From assembly GCA_017464285.1 (NCBI GenBank), contig JAFUDT010000007.1, forward strand, positions 1 to 64,000: DNA of 64,000 bases, written 5' to 3'. The DNA comes from Bacteroidales bacterium (GTDB lineage Bacteria; Bacteroidota; Bacteroidia; Bacteroidales; UBA1402). A program made the position numbers and the translations under genes. A model generated the notes under the pieces. That model searched no databases and was not told where the DNA came from. It saw only the letters and a list, made by a program, of their open reading frames with translations. Positions 8,875 to 17,909 of the stretch are shown in pieces. Numbering within the stretch: position 1 is the first letter of the stretch; each line of letters begins with the position of its first letter.

Positions 8875-9675
8875 TCAACGATAAATATACTGTATTGAGT
8901 CGAATCTGAGATACTGAGTGTATCCATACTTGGCTCCTCGAGTGTCTCCCAACAGAGAACGATGGTAGTTCAAGCATCGCAACCGGAGTTCCTTTTGACG
9001 ATATGGGACAATACGGGACGCATTGATTGCATGGTAAGGTCCGGTCACATTGGAATAAAGCACTATCTGGTGCAGGCTTCGGATTGTTGATGTATCAACA
9101 TACATCTGATTAAACTCCATTCTCTGTAATTCAGGACGGAACTTTCTGACCAGCCGATCAGCTTCTTCAAGGGTGAATCCTTTTTCTCTCCAGTCTTTCT
9201 TTACTCTGTCTGCGTAGCGGCATATTCTTTTGTATTCAGAATCTTGCCAACTAGCCGAGTTTGGGCCGCTATGCATGATTGCCCATACCAGGTCTTCGGC
9301 CAGGGGATATTTGGGAATAGACGCTTCATCCTTGTAAATACCACCTAAAAATTCTCTTTCATTATATGCCTCAATATTATCTTTGATGTATTCAAACAGT
9401 CGTTCTGATATATTGATTTCCGAGCCGGATTGGATCTTTGTATAATATCGACCCTCTCGTTTGAGCTCCCTGCTTCCTTCTTTTCTTTCTTGAATATTGG
9501 CACGCCTCTCGGCTTCGCGATAAGTTTCTCTTTCCTCTTCTGTCCAGAACTCTCTGGATTTGTCCATGTTGTCATAATCTATCTCCAGATAACGGACATC
9601 TTGGTATTTCAACTGTCGGCAACCATAGAAACCAACAACAAGAAACATCAGTGTACACAAGAATGGATTTTTCAT
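8875..9675 (-). CDS. Orphan lipoprotein (266 aa)
   Basis: No family recognised. The N-terminus MKNPFLCTLMFLVVGFYGC is a lipoprotein signal with Cys19. Residues 40-90 are highly charged (runs of Glu, Arg, Lys) and probably a long helix or coiled coil; the C-terminal third is Arg/Tyr-rich. It lies 41 bases downstream of the interrupted O-antigen-ligase gene, with a -7-like element between them, and just upstream of the transglutaminase-like lipoprotein. Confidence 0.65.
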   Translation of the reverse strand: MKNPFLCTLMFLVVGFYGCRQLKYQDVRYLEIDYDNMDKSREFWTEEERETYREAERRANIQERKEGSRELKREGRYYTKIQSGSEINISERLFEYIKDNIEAYNEREFLGGIYKDEASIPKYPLAEDLVWAIMHSGPNSASWQDSEYKRICRYADRVKKDWREKGFTLEEADRLVRKFRPELQRMEFNQMYVDTSTIRSLHQIVLYSNVTGPYHAINASRIVPYRQKELRLRCLNYHRSLLGDTRGAKYGYTQYLRFDSIQYIYR

Positions 9676-9700
9676 CTTTTGATCGATTTTTTATATTCGA

Positions 9701-9708
9701 CAAAAATA
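9701..9708 (-). promoter_or_regulatory. Probable -7 element upstream of lipoprotein 8875-9675
   Basis: TATTTTTG on the minus strand matches TAnnTTTG and would give a leader of about 20 bases to the ATG at 9675. No convincing upstream TTG box. Confidence 0.42.
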
Positions 9709-9716
9709 GTAGAGTT

Positions 9717-11295
9717 TTATTCTCTCGGGACTACATTCGAGTCCTTTAGTTCCAGCATCTTGGTCTTAATCATATTGACAGTGGCCGACGGCACTTTGAC
9801 AGGCTTCTCGAGTATTGTCTCTGCCAACTGCCTGGCTTGCTCGTGGCGCCCCTCACTCTCATAGAGCAGAGCCAACAAGTAGAGCGGGTAGAAGCGGCAG
9901 GGACACATGTCGGAGGCCAGGAGGTAGGCCTCTTCGGCCTGTTCTGTTTTGCCGAGTTTCTCACAATCCTGGGCAATGAGAAGTTGCAAATCATAGTCGG
10001 CCCACAGTTGGCGACATTTCATGGCCGTTTCAAGGCTGCCTGCATAATCTCCAGCCACATTGCGCTCAGCAGCGTAGTTTATAAAGAAAATATGGGTTGC
10101 GGGACAGTGTTATTCTCTTTTCAAGCATTGCAAATTCCCTCATCGCCTCGTCGGAACGTCCCCTGAGGGCTTTTGTCTGCGTCCGTTTCCAGGCCAATTC
10201 ATTGTTGACTGATATAGCAATGACAGCCCCCCCCAAGAGACAGCAGGGAAGCAGTACCAGATGGAGCAGACGGATGACAGAGGCCGACGGGACGATACCT
10301 CTTGCATTGAGGGCATTCTCAATGAGGATGGCGGCATCGGTCAGAACAATCAGCCACACCAGCGGGTAGGTGAACGGGTAGGAGAAGCAGGCAAAGACGG
10401 AGACGGCACAAAGCGAGAGCACAGCCCTACGACTGGACGGGTTCTCAATAGACTTTCGGTAACAGCGGAGGAGGACGACAACGATGAGCCCTATTGCTGT
10501 CAGTCCTGCCAACCCATATCGGACAGCTATCCCCAACCATTCGTTGAAGGGCTGGTGGACATTGTCGGCCAGCATGGCGGCGGGAGAATCCGGATGAGCC
10601 GACAGGTATCGGGCCTGGGCCTCCATGTAATGAGCCATAAATCCATGTGGCCCCCATCCTAGCAGCGGCCGTTGGCAAATCAAATCCCAGGAGCAGCGCC
10701 AGATGAACAGCCGGCCATCGGCAGAATCCTTTTTGAGAAAATAACTGCCGGCAGCCAGCAGCAGAAAACATATCAACAGCAGGATGACTTTCCCCCTCCG
10801 TCCGATTCGCAGCTTACACAGGAGGAGTGCACCCAAGGGTAGTGCAGCTGCCAGCAGCCCGGCCCTGGAACGGCTCATGACAAGGGCGGCAATCAGGCAG
10901 AGTCCAGCCAAAAGATGGAACACTTTTTGCCCTTTTCCTCCATCGGTCACCAACACAAAGGGAAAGACACAGACCAGACAGGCGGCCAGTCCGGCCGGAT
11001 TGTCGAAACAGCCCTGAAACATGTGTCCCTGCTGGTAGAACTGGCAGAAAAAGGCATAAACCGCCTGGGCACAGACACATACCAAAGCCGTCGTACAGAC
11101 CGCCCTTTGGCGTAGATGGGCATTCTCCCTCCACCGGAATCGCTGCAGCCTTAATGACATCCATCCTAGGAGCAGACACAGGCAGGCAGCACCATAGTAC
11201 TGCTTGGGGACAATACCTGTATCGCTGAACAGTTCCGAGTTTAAGAACAGACTGCCAAGGCAAGCCAGGCCGTACAGGAGGATGAAGGGAAGCAT
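9717..11295 (-). pseudogene. O-antigen ligase/polymerase-type membrane protein with C-terminal TPR-like region, broken by a +1 frameshift
   Basis: Two reading frames make one gene. The first (11295 to 10066, 409 codons) is a polytopic membrane protein with about ten hydrophobic segments and the pattern of the Wzy/WaaL O-antigen ligase family. The second (frame ending at 9717) is a TPR-like tail (QLLIAQDCEKLGKTEQAEEAYLLASD). At 10078-10080 an AAA run on the coding strand breaks the frame: removing one A gives NPYFLYNYAAERNVAGDY, which joins the two parts smoothly and restores about 525 residues. As written the product stops after LYKLRC. The role would be joining or polymerising lipid-linked glycans at the inner membrane. 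Either a recent pseudogene or a homopolymer base-call error. Confidence 0.8.
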
Positions 11296-11314
11296 GCTTA
11301 ATTTTTTTCAAAAA

Positions 11315-11346
11315 CAAATGTATATAGTTTTCGTCATTTCCACAAA
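11315..11346 (-). promoter_or_regulatory. Bacteroidetes promoter for the O-antigen-ligase-type gene
   Basis: Minus-strand TTTG (11343-11346), 20 bases, then TACATTTG (11315-11322). It would give a short leader to the ATG at 11295. It is divergent from the MG2 promoter at 11372-11402. Confidence 0.72.
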
Positions 11347-11371
11347 TGTCAGAAAAAATAAAATAGTATTT

Positions 11372-11402
11372 TTTGTTTTTTCCACATGGCTCATTATCTT
11401 TG
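11372..11402 (+). promoter_or_regulatory. Bacteroidetes promoter for MG2 paralogue 3
   Basis: TTTG (11372-11375), 19 bases, then TATCTTTG (11395-11402). It places transcription start near 11408, which rules out the long upstream extension of the reading frame back to 11204 and supports the ATG at 11486 with a leader of about 78 bases. Confidence 0.75.
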
Positions 11403-11485
11403 GCGATTCTGATATATACAGCATAATCCGAGTGAACAATCTATGTTTAAATATTCAAATTGCTGGAAACCATACAACCTGCGTC

Positions 11486-14383
11486 ATGAGTTGTCCGCTA
11501 AAAACACATCTATCATTCGCCCCCTGGGTGTTGCTCTTGATATTAAGCCTGTTTTCATTTGTGCTCTCGGCTGCTGAGAAACATCCCGTTGAGAATAATG
11601 AAGATAATTTGACTGAAGTCACAGGACTGTCGGCCACCACACGCTTGTCGCAGTATGTGCAGAACATCGGCACCTTCAACCGCATCCTGCCCCAGGAGAA
11701 GGTCTATCTCCATTTCGACAACACTTCTTACTACATTGGCGAGACTATCTGGTTCAAAGCCTACGTGGTCAGGGCCGACAGCCTGCTGCCACTGAAAGAG
11801 AATACCCTATTGCATGTCCAGCTCGTCAACCAGGAAGGTGCCATACTGGACAGCCGCAAGCTGAAGGTTGTCAACGGCCGCTGCCACGGGGAGTTCTCTC
11901 TCAAAAACAGCTATCATGCCGGTTTCTACGAGGTGCGCGCCTATACCGAGTATATGCTCAACTTCGGCATCATCCAACAACCATACGAAGAGGACATATC
12001 GGCCTTTTTCTTCAACGAGGATTACTGCCGGCGTTTTTTCCAGGAGAACGGGACACTCTTTTCGAGGGTATTTCCGATTTACAATGCCCCGAAAAAAGAG
12101 GGGAACTATAATGAACTTCAGATGCAAAAACGACCCTATGCCACAGATCGTAACCATGCGGATAAGAAAAAGAGGGAAGACATCAGCATGTCATTTTATC
12201 CCGAAGGAGGCTATCTGGTACAAGGACTGAATTCACGAGTTGCCTTTGAAATACGCGGCGAGGAAGGCCAATACCTCAAGGTGAACGGTCAGATCAAGGA
12301 CAGTAGGGGGAAAACTGTCGCCACCATCTCGACAAGCCATCGGGGAAAAGGGGAGTTCTTCCTGCATCCGCTGGAAACCGGCAGCTACAAAGCGATCTTC
12401 AAATACAAAAGAAAGACATATTCTTTCCTTTTGCCGGAAGCAAAACCGGAAGGCTGGGTGATGGCGGTGGAATCATCCGCCCAAAAGAATGTCCGAATCC
12501 GCCTCTTCAAAAGCGGGCAGGCTCCTGATGTTCCACTGGGGCTTTCCGTTATCTGTCGTGGTAAGCCTTACTTGTTTGAGCCTGTTGCTTTCTCTCCGGA
12601 AGGCAGATATGTTCTGGACATTCCAGCCGGGCTGCTGCCCGACGGCGTTTGTCAGGCAACGCTTTTCGACACCGACGGACATGTCCTGGCCGAGCGGCTT
12701 TTCTTTGTGATGGACCAAACCGCCGACACTCCTTCGTTGGCTGTGGAAGGTGCCGGAAAAAACCTGCGACCTTACGAAAAAGTGACGCTCGTTTTTTCAC
12801 AAGCCGAATGCTCGGACTTAGATTTTTCGATAAGCGTTTGCGACAGGCGTAACAGAGAAAAAAACTATACCACCGAGAACATCCTGACCAACCTGTTGCT
12901 CTCGTCAGACCTGTATGGGTTTATCGAAGCACCTGAATACTATTTTGAGGATAATAGCGAAGACCGTCATCATGAAATGGATCTGCTTATGCTCACCCAG
13001 GGATGGCGTCGTTACGAATGGCCCGTGATGGCCGGAGTCCGTCCCTTCTATCTTCAATACCGAAGGGAGAAGAATCTGCGTTTGTCCGGCAGGGTTTGGC
13101 CGCTCCTGGGAACGGCCAGCGAACAGAAAAGAAGGCAAGAGTCCCGCCTTGGTGTCGATCTTTTTGTCCGGCAGGATTCCACCTATTACACAGGACTGGA
13201 AAAGGCGGATACCTCCGGGCGGTTCAGCCTAAACCTGCCCGAACTGGAAGGAGAGATGGATGTTTTTCTAAATGTCATCGGTGACAAATCCTTCACAGCC
13301 AGAAACAGACCTGAGTTCTTCGACATTTCCCGCTACGGATTTGTCACGGGCTATGACCTGGCTCCGCACATGTTTTACGAGTTCATCCCCATAGATCAGA
13401 ATTATACACCTCACTTCAGGAAGTATTCCTACTACGAGTGTCATTCTCCGAGTATTTTATTGACAGGACCTGACGGTGATACTCCCGATCCTTCAGTAAG
13501 CAAGTCTGACGATGAGGCCTGGCTGCTCAGTTTGTCGGAGGTTGAGATCGAAGGCAAACGCAAGGTCCGCCGTTTGGATTTCTCACAACCTGCGCTGGTG
13601 CTCGATCCATTGGAGGAAATGAACCTGCAGATGGATCTCGGCATGTTCCTGTATGGCCCAGTCAGGGAACTCGTCGCTGCCAATGCCGCGGTCAGGCTCG
13701 GCCTGAGGGGGGCTTTCTTTTATTCGGTCAACAAGGTCCCCTATGAGATAGATCATATTCCTGTCATTGAGGATCCTCTGTCTGGTGCCGGTGTCGATGA
13801 AAATAGTTGGCGATATTCAGTCCTGGGCATCATGAGCGGCGGTGACCCCAAAAGGAAAGAAGACATGAGCCGCTACATGAACAGATACCGTAGAGGCAAT
13901 GGCGGTGCTAATTTCACCTCGCCCGACTATTTCATGCATAACGTCGTTTCCAATCAAAGGATAAGCCCGGATATGCTGCCTCTCGAAGAGCGGGCGATGG
14001 AATACACGGATTCCATCCGCATCTACACCGATAAGAACTACCGTGGTACTTATTCCATAGAGGAAATCAGAAAAGACTACAGCGCCAGTTTTATTCTTGA
14101 TTTTGAGAGCGGCAAAAAAATGCGGCCGCTCTATGTCGGACGCCATTTCAGATTTCAGGGCTACTCCTGCCCGGTGGAGTTCTACAGTCCGGATTACAGC
14201 AAAATGGATCTCAAGAATCCTCCCAAGGACTACCGCCGCACGCTATACTGGAATCCGGATGTCCGCACCGACAGCCAGGGACGCGCCCATATTGAGTTTT
14301 ACAACAATTCCACGGCTCGGCATCTGGTCATTTCGGCCGAAGGCCTCACACCCGACGGCCAGCCCGTGGTGCTCAAACAGTAG
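11486..14383 (+). CDS. MG2 macroglobulin-like secreted protein, paralogue 3 (965 aa)
   Basis: Third member of the family, on the opposite strand. The start at 11486 opens a signal peptide (MSCPLKTHLSFAPWVLLLILS...); the frame is open to 11204 but that stretch overlaps the divergent gene and lies upstream of the promoter. The segment EKVYLHFDNTSYYIGETIWFKAYVV marks the MG2-like domain. DYSKMDLKNPPKDYRRTLYW near the C-terminus and the final 60 residues are almost identical to paralogue 2, at DNA level as well. The centre is only moderately similar. No thioester motif. Near residue 690 LSEVEIEGKRKVRRLDFSQPA aligns with the degenerate plug-like stretch of paralogue 2. Role unknown. Confidence 0.85.
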   Translation: MSCPLKTHLSFAPWVLLLILSLFSFVLSAAEKHPVENNEDNLTEVTGLSATTRLSQYVQNIGTFNRILPQEKVYLHFDNTSYYIGETIWFKAYVVRADSLLPLKENTLLHVQLVNQEGAILDSRKLKVVNGRCHGEFSLKNSYHAGFYEVRAYTEYMLNFGIIQQPYEEDISAFFFNEDYCRRFFQENGTLFSRVFPIYNAPKKEGNYNELQMQKRPYATDRNHADKKKREDISMSFYPEGGYLVQGLNSRVAFEIRGEEGQYLKVNGQIKDSRGKTVATISTSHRGKGEFFLHPLETGSYKAIFKYKRKTYSFLLPEAKPEGWVMAVESSAQKNVRIRLFKSGQAPDVPLGLSVICRGKPYLFEPVAFSPEGRYVLDIPAGLLPDGVCQATLFDTDGHVLAERLFFVMDQTADTPSLAVEGAGKNLRPYEKVTLVFSQAECSDLDFSISVCDRRNREKNYTTENILTNLLLSSDLYGFIEAPEYYFEDNSEDRHHEMDLLMLTQGWRRYEWPVMAGVRPFYLQYRREKNLRLSGRVWPLLGTASEQKRRQESRLGVDLFVRQDSTYYTGLEKADTSGRFSLNLPELEGEMDVFLNVIGDKSFTARNRPEFFDISRYGFVTGYDLAPHMFYEFIPIDQNYTPHFRKYSYYECHSPSILLTGPDGDTPDPSVSKSDDEAWLLSLSEVEIEGKRKVRRLDFSQPALVLDPLEEMNLQMDLGMFLYGPVRELVAANAAVRLGLRGAFFYSVNKVPYEIDHIPVIEDPLSGAGVDENSWRYSVLGIMSGGDPKRKEDMSRYMNRYRRGNGGANFTSPDYFMHNVVSNQRISPDMLPLEERAMEYTDSIRIYTDKNYRGTYSIEEIRKDYSASFILDFESGKKMRPLYVGRHFRFQGYSCPVEFYSPDYSKMDLKNPPKDYRRTLYWNPDVRTDSQGRAHIEFYNNSTARHLVISAEGLTPDGQPVVLKQ

Positions 14384-14435
14384 TTTATCCGTGCAGTTTT
14401 TTACCGACGCTGTGCAGGATACGTCAAAAATGATG

Positions 14436-14443
14436 TACTTTTG
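14436..14443 (+). promoter_or_regulatory. Probable -7 element for pepT-gcvT
   Basis: TACTTTTG matches TAnnTTTG and leaves about 18 bases of leader to the ATG at 14467. The upstream box is weak. Confidence 0.5.
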
Positions 14444-14466
14444 CCCTTCGAATAAAACAACCTGTC

Positions 14467-15687
14467 ATGGAACTGATTGAACGATTTCTGAACTATGTGA
14501 GCTACGACACTCAGTCGAACGAGGAGACCGACCTCACTCCGAGCACACCAGGCCAGATGGCTTTTGCCAAGGTTCTGGCTGAAGAATTAAGAACGATAGG
14601 CCTCAAGGAGGTCGTACTTGACGACTACGGTTATCTGATGGCTACCTTGCCGGCCAATACCGACGAAAAAAGGCCGGTGGTCGGATTCATTGCCCACATG
14701 GACACCAGCCCGGACATGACCGGCCGGAAAGTCAAGCCGCAAATCATCAAGAACTATGACGGCGAGGATATCGTGCTCAACGCAGAGGAGGGCATCATCC
14801 TGTCCCCGGCCCAGTTCCCCGAACTGAGACAATACATCGGTCAGGATATTATCTGCACCAATGGAAAGACGCTGCTGGGGGCCGACGACAAAGCGGGTAT
14901 CGCGGAAATTGTGACGGCCATGGAATACCTGATGGCCCATCCCGAAATCAAGCATGGCAAAATCCGCATCGGATTCACACCTGATGAGGAAATCGGCAAG
15001 GGGGCCGACCACTTCAACGTGGCTGCCTTCGGTGCCGCCTGGGCCTACACCATGGACGGGGGCGATCTGGGCGAGCTGGAGTTTGAGAACTTCAATGCCG
15101 CCTCGGCCAAAGTCATCATCAAAGGACGCAATGTCCATCCGGGCTATGCCAAGCACAAGATGCTGAACGCCTGCCGTGTAGCCTATCAGTATGCCAATAT
15201 GTTGCCTCGCTGGGAAACGCCGGAGCACACCGAAGGATATGAAGGATTCTATCACTTGACGGGAGTGAGCGGCACGGTCGAGGAGGCTACGCTGAGCTAT
15301 ATCGTCCGCGACCACGACCGCGACCGTTTCGAGCGCCGCAAAAAGGAAATGGAACACCTGGCCAACAAGATCAATGCCGAATTTGGAGAGGGCACGGCCA
15401 CCTTGATCCTGAAGGACCAATACTATAATATGCGGGAGAAAATCGAGCCCGACAACATGCATGTGGTCAATTTGGCATTGGAAGCAATGAAAGCCGTCGG
15501 TGTCGAACCGGTGGTGACTCCCATCCGAGGCGGCACGGACGGAGCCCGGCTGTCATTCATGGGCCTGCCCTGCCCCAACATCTTTGCCGGAGGCATGAAT
15601 TTTCATGGAAGATTTGAATACCTGCCCATTCCTTCGGCCGAGAAAGCCATGGCAACTGTCGTCAAAATCTGCGAGATGGCCAGATAG
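14467..15687 (+). CDS. pepT: Peptidase T (tripeptide aminopeptidase), M20B family
   Basis: Cytosolic di-zinc aminopeptidase that removes the N-terminal residue from tripeptides. At 406 residues it has normal family length. Metal-site motifs are all present: HMDTSPD (first His/Asp), [11 protein letters not shown] (bridging Asp), [12 protein letters not shown] (catalytic and metal Glu), the dimerisation insert with [14 protein letters not shown], and [10 protein letters not shown] near the end with the last metal His. The aminomethyltransferase gene follows after 45 bases on the same strand. The pepT-gcvT pairing is common in Bacteroidales. Confidence 0.96.
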   Translation: MELIERFLNYVSYDTQSNEETDLTPSTPGQMAFAKVLAEELRTIGLKEVVLDDYGYLMATLPANTDEKRPVVGFIAHMDTSPDMTGRKVKPQIIKNYDGEDIVLNAEEGIILSPAQFPELRQYIGQDIICTNGKTLLGADDKAGIAEIVTAMEYLMAHPEIKHGKIRIGFTPDEEIGKGADHFNVAAFGAAWAYTMDGGDLGELEFENFNAASAKVIIKGRNVHPGYAKHKMLNACRVAYQYANMLPRWETPEHTEGYEGFYHLTGVSGTVEEATLSYIVRDHDRDRFERRKKEMEHLANKINAEFGEGTATLILKDQYYNMREKIEPDNMHVVNLALEAMKAVGVEPVVTPIRGGTDGARLSFMGLPCPNIFAGGMNFHGRFEYLPIPSAEKAMATVVKICEMAR

Positions 15688-15732
15688 ACGGACCGCAGAT
15701 ACAACCTAACCCGAATCAAACTGTCATTTGAA

Positions 15733-16818
15733 ATGAAAACAACGCCATTTACCCAAACTCATATCGCCCTGGGAGCCAGGATGCAAGAATTTGCAGGCTA
15801 CCATATGCCCATCGAATACTCCGGCATCTTGAACGAACACGACACTGTCTGCCAGGCGGTGGGAGTCTTCGATGTCTCACACATGGGAGAGTTCTGGGTT
15901 GAAGGGCCCAAGGCCTTGGCATTCATCCAGAATATATGCACCAATGATGCCTCTGTCCTCACAGACGGACAGGTCCAGTACAGCTGTCTGCCCAACGAAC
16001 ACGGCGGCATCGTGGACGACCTGCTGGTGTATCGTATCAACGAGAAACGCTACCTGATGGTGGTGAATGCTTCCAACATTGAAAAAGACTGGAAATGGTG
16101 CCAGGCGCACAACACCGTGGGGGCAAAACTCCTCAATGCCTCAGACAAGACGGCCCAGCTGGCCGTACAGGGGCCCCAAGCCCTGGCCACCCTGCAGAAA
16201 CTGACCGATACTGACTTGAGCCGGATTCCCTATTATCATTTTTGCTACGGCACACTGGCCGGGGTAGAGAATGTCCTGATTTCCAATACCGGCTATACCG
16301 GGGCCGGGGGATTTGAGATCTACTTCGCACCTGCCGACGGAGAAAAGATATGGCAGGCCGTCTTCGAGGCCGGAGCCGAATTCGGCATCCTGCCCGTCGG
16401 ACTGGGAGCCCGCGACACCCTGCGGCTGGAAATGGGATTCTGCCTGTATGGCAACGACATCGATGAAACAACCTCACCGATAGAGGCCGGTCTGGGATGG
16501 ATCACCAAGTTTACCGAAGGTAAGGATTTCCCCTCCAGGGCCATTTTTGAAAAGCAGAAGGCCGAGGGGGTCAAAAAGAAGCTGGTAGGTATCGAAATGG
16601 TCGACAAAGGCATCCCCCGGCACGACTTCGACATGGTCGACACCAAGGGCTTTGTCATAGGTCGGGTGACCTCGGGCACCATTTCGCCGATATCGCGTAT
16701 CGGCATTGCCCTGGCCTATATTGATACGGCATATGCCCAACCCGGCACGGAAGTCTTTGTCGATATCCGCAACCGGCATCTCAAGGCAAAAGTGGTCAAA
16801 TTACCGTTTCGCAAATAA
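15733..16818 (+). CDS. gcvT: Glycine cleavage system aminomethyltransferase (T protein)
   Basis: Transfers the methylene group from the aminomethyl-lipoyl H protein to tetrahydrofolate, releasing ammonia. At 361 residues it has full length. It begins with the typical [26 protein letters not shown] region, then [12 protein letters not shown], the folate-binding core [12 protein letters not shown], and the C-terminal barrel [14 protein letters not shown]. Other glycine-cleavage genes are not in the window. It shares folate one-carbon metabolism with formate-THF ligase at 24542. A hairpin terminator follows at 16825. Confidence 0.96.
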   Translation: MKTTPFTQTHIALGARMQEFAGYHMPIEYSGILNEHDTVCQAVGVFDVSHMGEFWVEGPKALAFIQNICTNDASVLTDGQVQYSCLPNEHGGIVDDLLVYRINEKRYLMVVNASNIEKDWKWCQAHNTVGAKLLNASDKTAQLAVQGPQALATLQKLTDTDLSRIPYYHFCYGTLAGVENVLISNTGYTGAGGFEIYFAPADGEKIWQAVFEAGAEFGILPVGLGARDTLRLEMGFCLYGNDIDETTSPIEAGLGWITKFTEGKDFPSRAIFEKQKAEGVKKKLVGIEMVDKGIPRHDFDMVDTKGFVIGRVTSGTISPISRIGIALAYIDTAYAQPGTEVFVDIRNRHLKAKVVKLPFRK

Positions 16819-16824
16819 CAGGAC

Positions 16825-16859
16825 AAGCCCGCGACCAAAACGGTCACGGGCTTTATTTT
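16825..16859 (+). terminator. Hairpin terminator after gcvT
   Basis: AAGCCCGCGACC and GGTCACGGGCTT form a 12-base stem with one mismatch and a short A-rich loop, followed by TTATTTT. It may also serve the convergent thioredoxin gene. Confidence 0.7.
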
Positions 16860-16910
16860 CCATACCAAGAAGTCCTTCTGAGAGTCATTCTGTTTCCAGA
16901 ATGTGAAGAA

Positions 16911-17381
16911 TCATCGGCCGGGTGATTTCAGCAGAAATTCCCTGATAATTCTGTCGAAACTGTCTTTTTCCATGGCCCCCTGGGTCATCCTGGGATCACC
17001 CTCCGCGGGTATGAACAGGAAGGTTGGAATACTGGTGATACCGAACAGGGAGGCCAACTCGGGCTGTTTGTCCACATCTATTTTATAAAAGCACACGCTG
17101 TCGGCATACTGTCGGGAAAGTTCTTCCAATATAGGTGCCATCGCCTTGCAGGGGCCGCACCAGGTGGCATAGAAATCGATTACCGCCGGTTTGCTGCCAC
17201 GGTATTTCCAGACCTGAGGATTATTTTCATAATCAACGACCTTCTCTATAAAAGCCGCCTTGTCGAGTTCCTGGATGACAGCTCCCTTGTTCCGGTTATT
17301 CATCTGCGCACATGCCATCATAACAGCGCCCGTCAGGAGGACAGCGCAGAGGGAAAGCGTTTTTTTCATCGTTTTTCTCAT
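16911..17381 (-). CDS. Thioredoxin-family lipoprotein (156 aa)
   Basis: Residues about 60-156 are a thioredoxin fold with the intact active site FYATWCGPCKAMAP and the cis-Pro segment SIPTFLF. The N-terminus MRKTMKKTLSLCAVLLTGAVMMAC gives a signal with a lipobox-like Cys, so the protein acts in the periplasm, probably tethered, as a disulfide oxidoreductase. The frame is open further upstream through the tRNA-Asp gene but that is not coding; 17381 (or 17369, MKKTLS) fits a signal peptide. No separate promoter is visible between the tRNA-Asp terminator and this start, so expression may depend on readthrough. Confidence 0.88.
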   Translation of the reverse strand: MRKTMKKTLSLCAVLLTGAVMMACAQMNNRNKGAVIQELDKAAFIEKVVDYENNPQVWKYRGSKPAVIDFYATWCGPCKAMAPILEELSRQYADSVCFYKIDVDKQPELASLFGITSIPTFLFIPAEGDPRMTQGAMEKDSFDRIIREFLLKSPGR

Positions 17382-17395
17382 CTCGAATGAACCAT

Positions 17396-17426
17396 AAAAA
17401 AAGCACTCACAAAACTGTAAGTGCTT
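17396..17426 (-). terminator. Rho-independent terminator after tRNA-Asp
   Basis: On the minus strand AAGCACT and AGTGCTT form a perfect 7-base stem around a 12-base loop, followed by a run of Ts (A-run at 17396-17402 on the plus strand). It lies 11 bases beyond the tRNA 3' end. Confidence 0.85.
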
Positions 17427-17436
17427 GTATGTCTTG

Positions 17437-17510
17437 CGGTGCGTACGGGACTCGAACCCGTGACCCCATGCGTGACAGGCATGTATTCTAACCAGCTGAA
17501 CTAACGCACC
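17437..17510 (-). tRNA. tRNA-Asp (GTC)
   Basis: A 74-base cloverleaf. The acceptor arms GGTGCGT and ACGCACC pair perfectly, the anticodon arm ATGC-CTGTCAC-GCAT carries anticodon GTC, and the T arm holds GGTTCGAGTCC. Discriminator base G; CCA is not encoded. It has its own promoter (17529-17559) and terminator (17396-17426). Confidence 0.95.
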
Positions 17511-17528
17511 CTTTCTGGTTTGCGGCTG

Positions 17529-17559
17529 CAAAGATAATGACAGTTTTTGGAACCGCAAA
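17529..17559 (-). promoter_or_regulatory. Bacteroidetes promoter for tRNA-Asp
   Basis: Minus-strand TTTG (17556-17559), 19 bases, TATCTTTG (17529-17536), with a predicted start about a dozen bases before the tRNA 5' end at 17510. Confidence 0.78.
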
Positions 17560-17661
17560 AATAATGATGAAAAAAAATTCTCCGACAAAATACTCTGTCG
17601 ATTCCCACCCCGAAGCATCGCTATCTGGGCGGAGGTCCGACCGGCCTCCTACGGCAGGCAA

Positions 17662-17730
17662 GCTCAAGCAAACAGCCTCAGACTACTTTCGAAAGCAAAC
17701 TTTCGACGCTGTCTGAGGCTGTTTGTCGAG
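17662..17730 (-). repeat. Long inverted repeat between tRNA-Thr and tRNA-Asp, probable transcript end
   Basis: CAAACAGCCTCAGAC (17669-17683) and its exact reverse complement (17711-17725) are separated by 27 bases that contain a second dyad (GAAAG-CAAA-CTTTC). GCTC/GAGC outside extends the pairing with a small bulge and touches the 3' end of tRNA-Thr. There is no T-run, so it may be a processing or Rho-assisted end for the SRP RNA/tRNA-Thr transcript rather than a classical terminator. Confidence 0.7.
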
Positions 17731-17802
17731 CCTCTTGTCGGATTCGAACCAACGACCCCGAGATTACAAATCACGTGCTCTGGCCAACTGAGCTAAAGAG
17801 GC
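17729..17802 (-). tRNA. tRNA-Thr (TGT)
   Basis: A 74-base cloverleaf with acceptor arms GCCTCTT/AAGAGGC, D arm GCTCAGTTGGCCAGAGC, anticodon loop TTTGTAA with anticodon TGT, and T arm GGTTCGAATCC. The anticodon stem CGTGA/TCTCG has one T-T mismatch at pair 29-41. CCA is not encoded. Its 5' end is only four bases from the 3' end of the SRP RNA, so both come from one precursor. Confidence 0.95.
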
Positions 17803-17806
17803 AGGT

Positions 17807-17904
17807 GGGAAAGCGATCTATATCGCGCCGCTACAACCAAACTACCCTTGCTGCGGTCAAGCCCTGGGGGGATTCGCAGGGAGCTGGCCGTATAGGACTT
17901 TCCC
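17807..17904 (-). ncRNA. ffs: Signal recognition particle RNA, small bacterial (4.5S) type
   Basis: The ends pair perfectly (GGGAAAG at the 5' end, CTTTCCC at the 3' end) and the interior folds into one long hairpin of about 98 bases. The apical part has the helix 8 signature bound by Ffh: CCC-CAGG on one side and AGCA-AGGG on the other, preceded by CCCTGCGAATC as in other bacterial SRP RNAs. Where most species have a GGAA tetraloop, this RNA has TTGACC closed by GC pairs (17855-17860). The promoter at 17910-17939 predicts a start at the observed 5' end. It guides membrane and secreted proteins to the translocon. Confidence 0.85.
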
Positions 17905-17909
17905 GGCAG

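Noticed and set aside
17382..17618. Extension of the thioredoxin frame through the tRNA-Asp gene
   Set aside because: The region encodes a tRNA, its promoter and terminator; the signal peptide starts at 17381 or 17369.
17807..17904. 6S RNA, RNase P RNA or tmRNA
   Set aside because: Far too short for those RNAs and lacking their hallmarks, while the CAGG/AGCA helix 8 signature fits SRP RNA.
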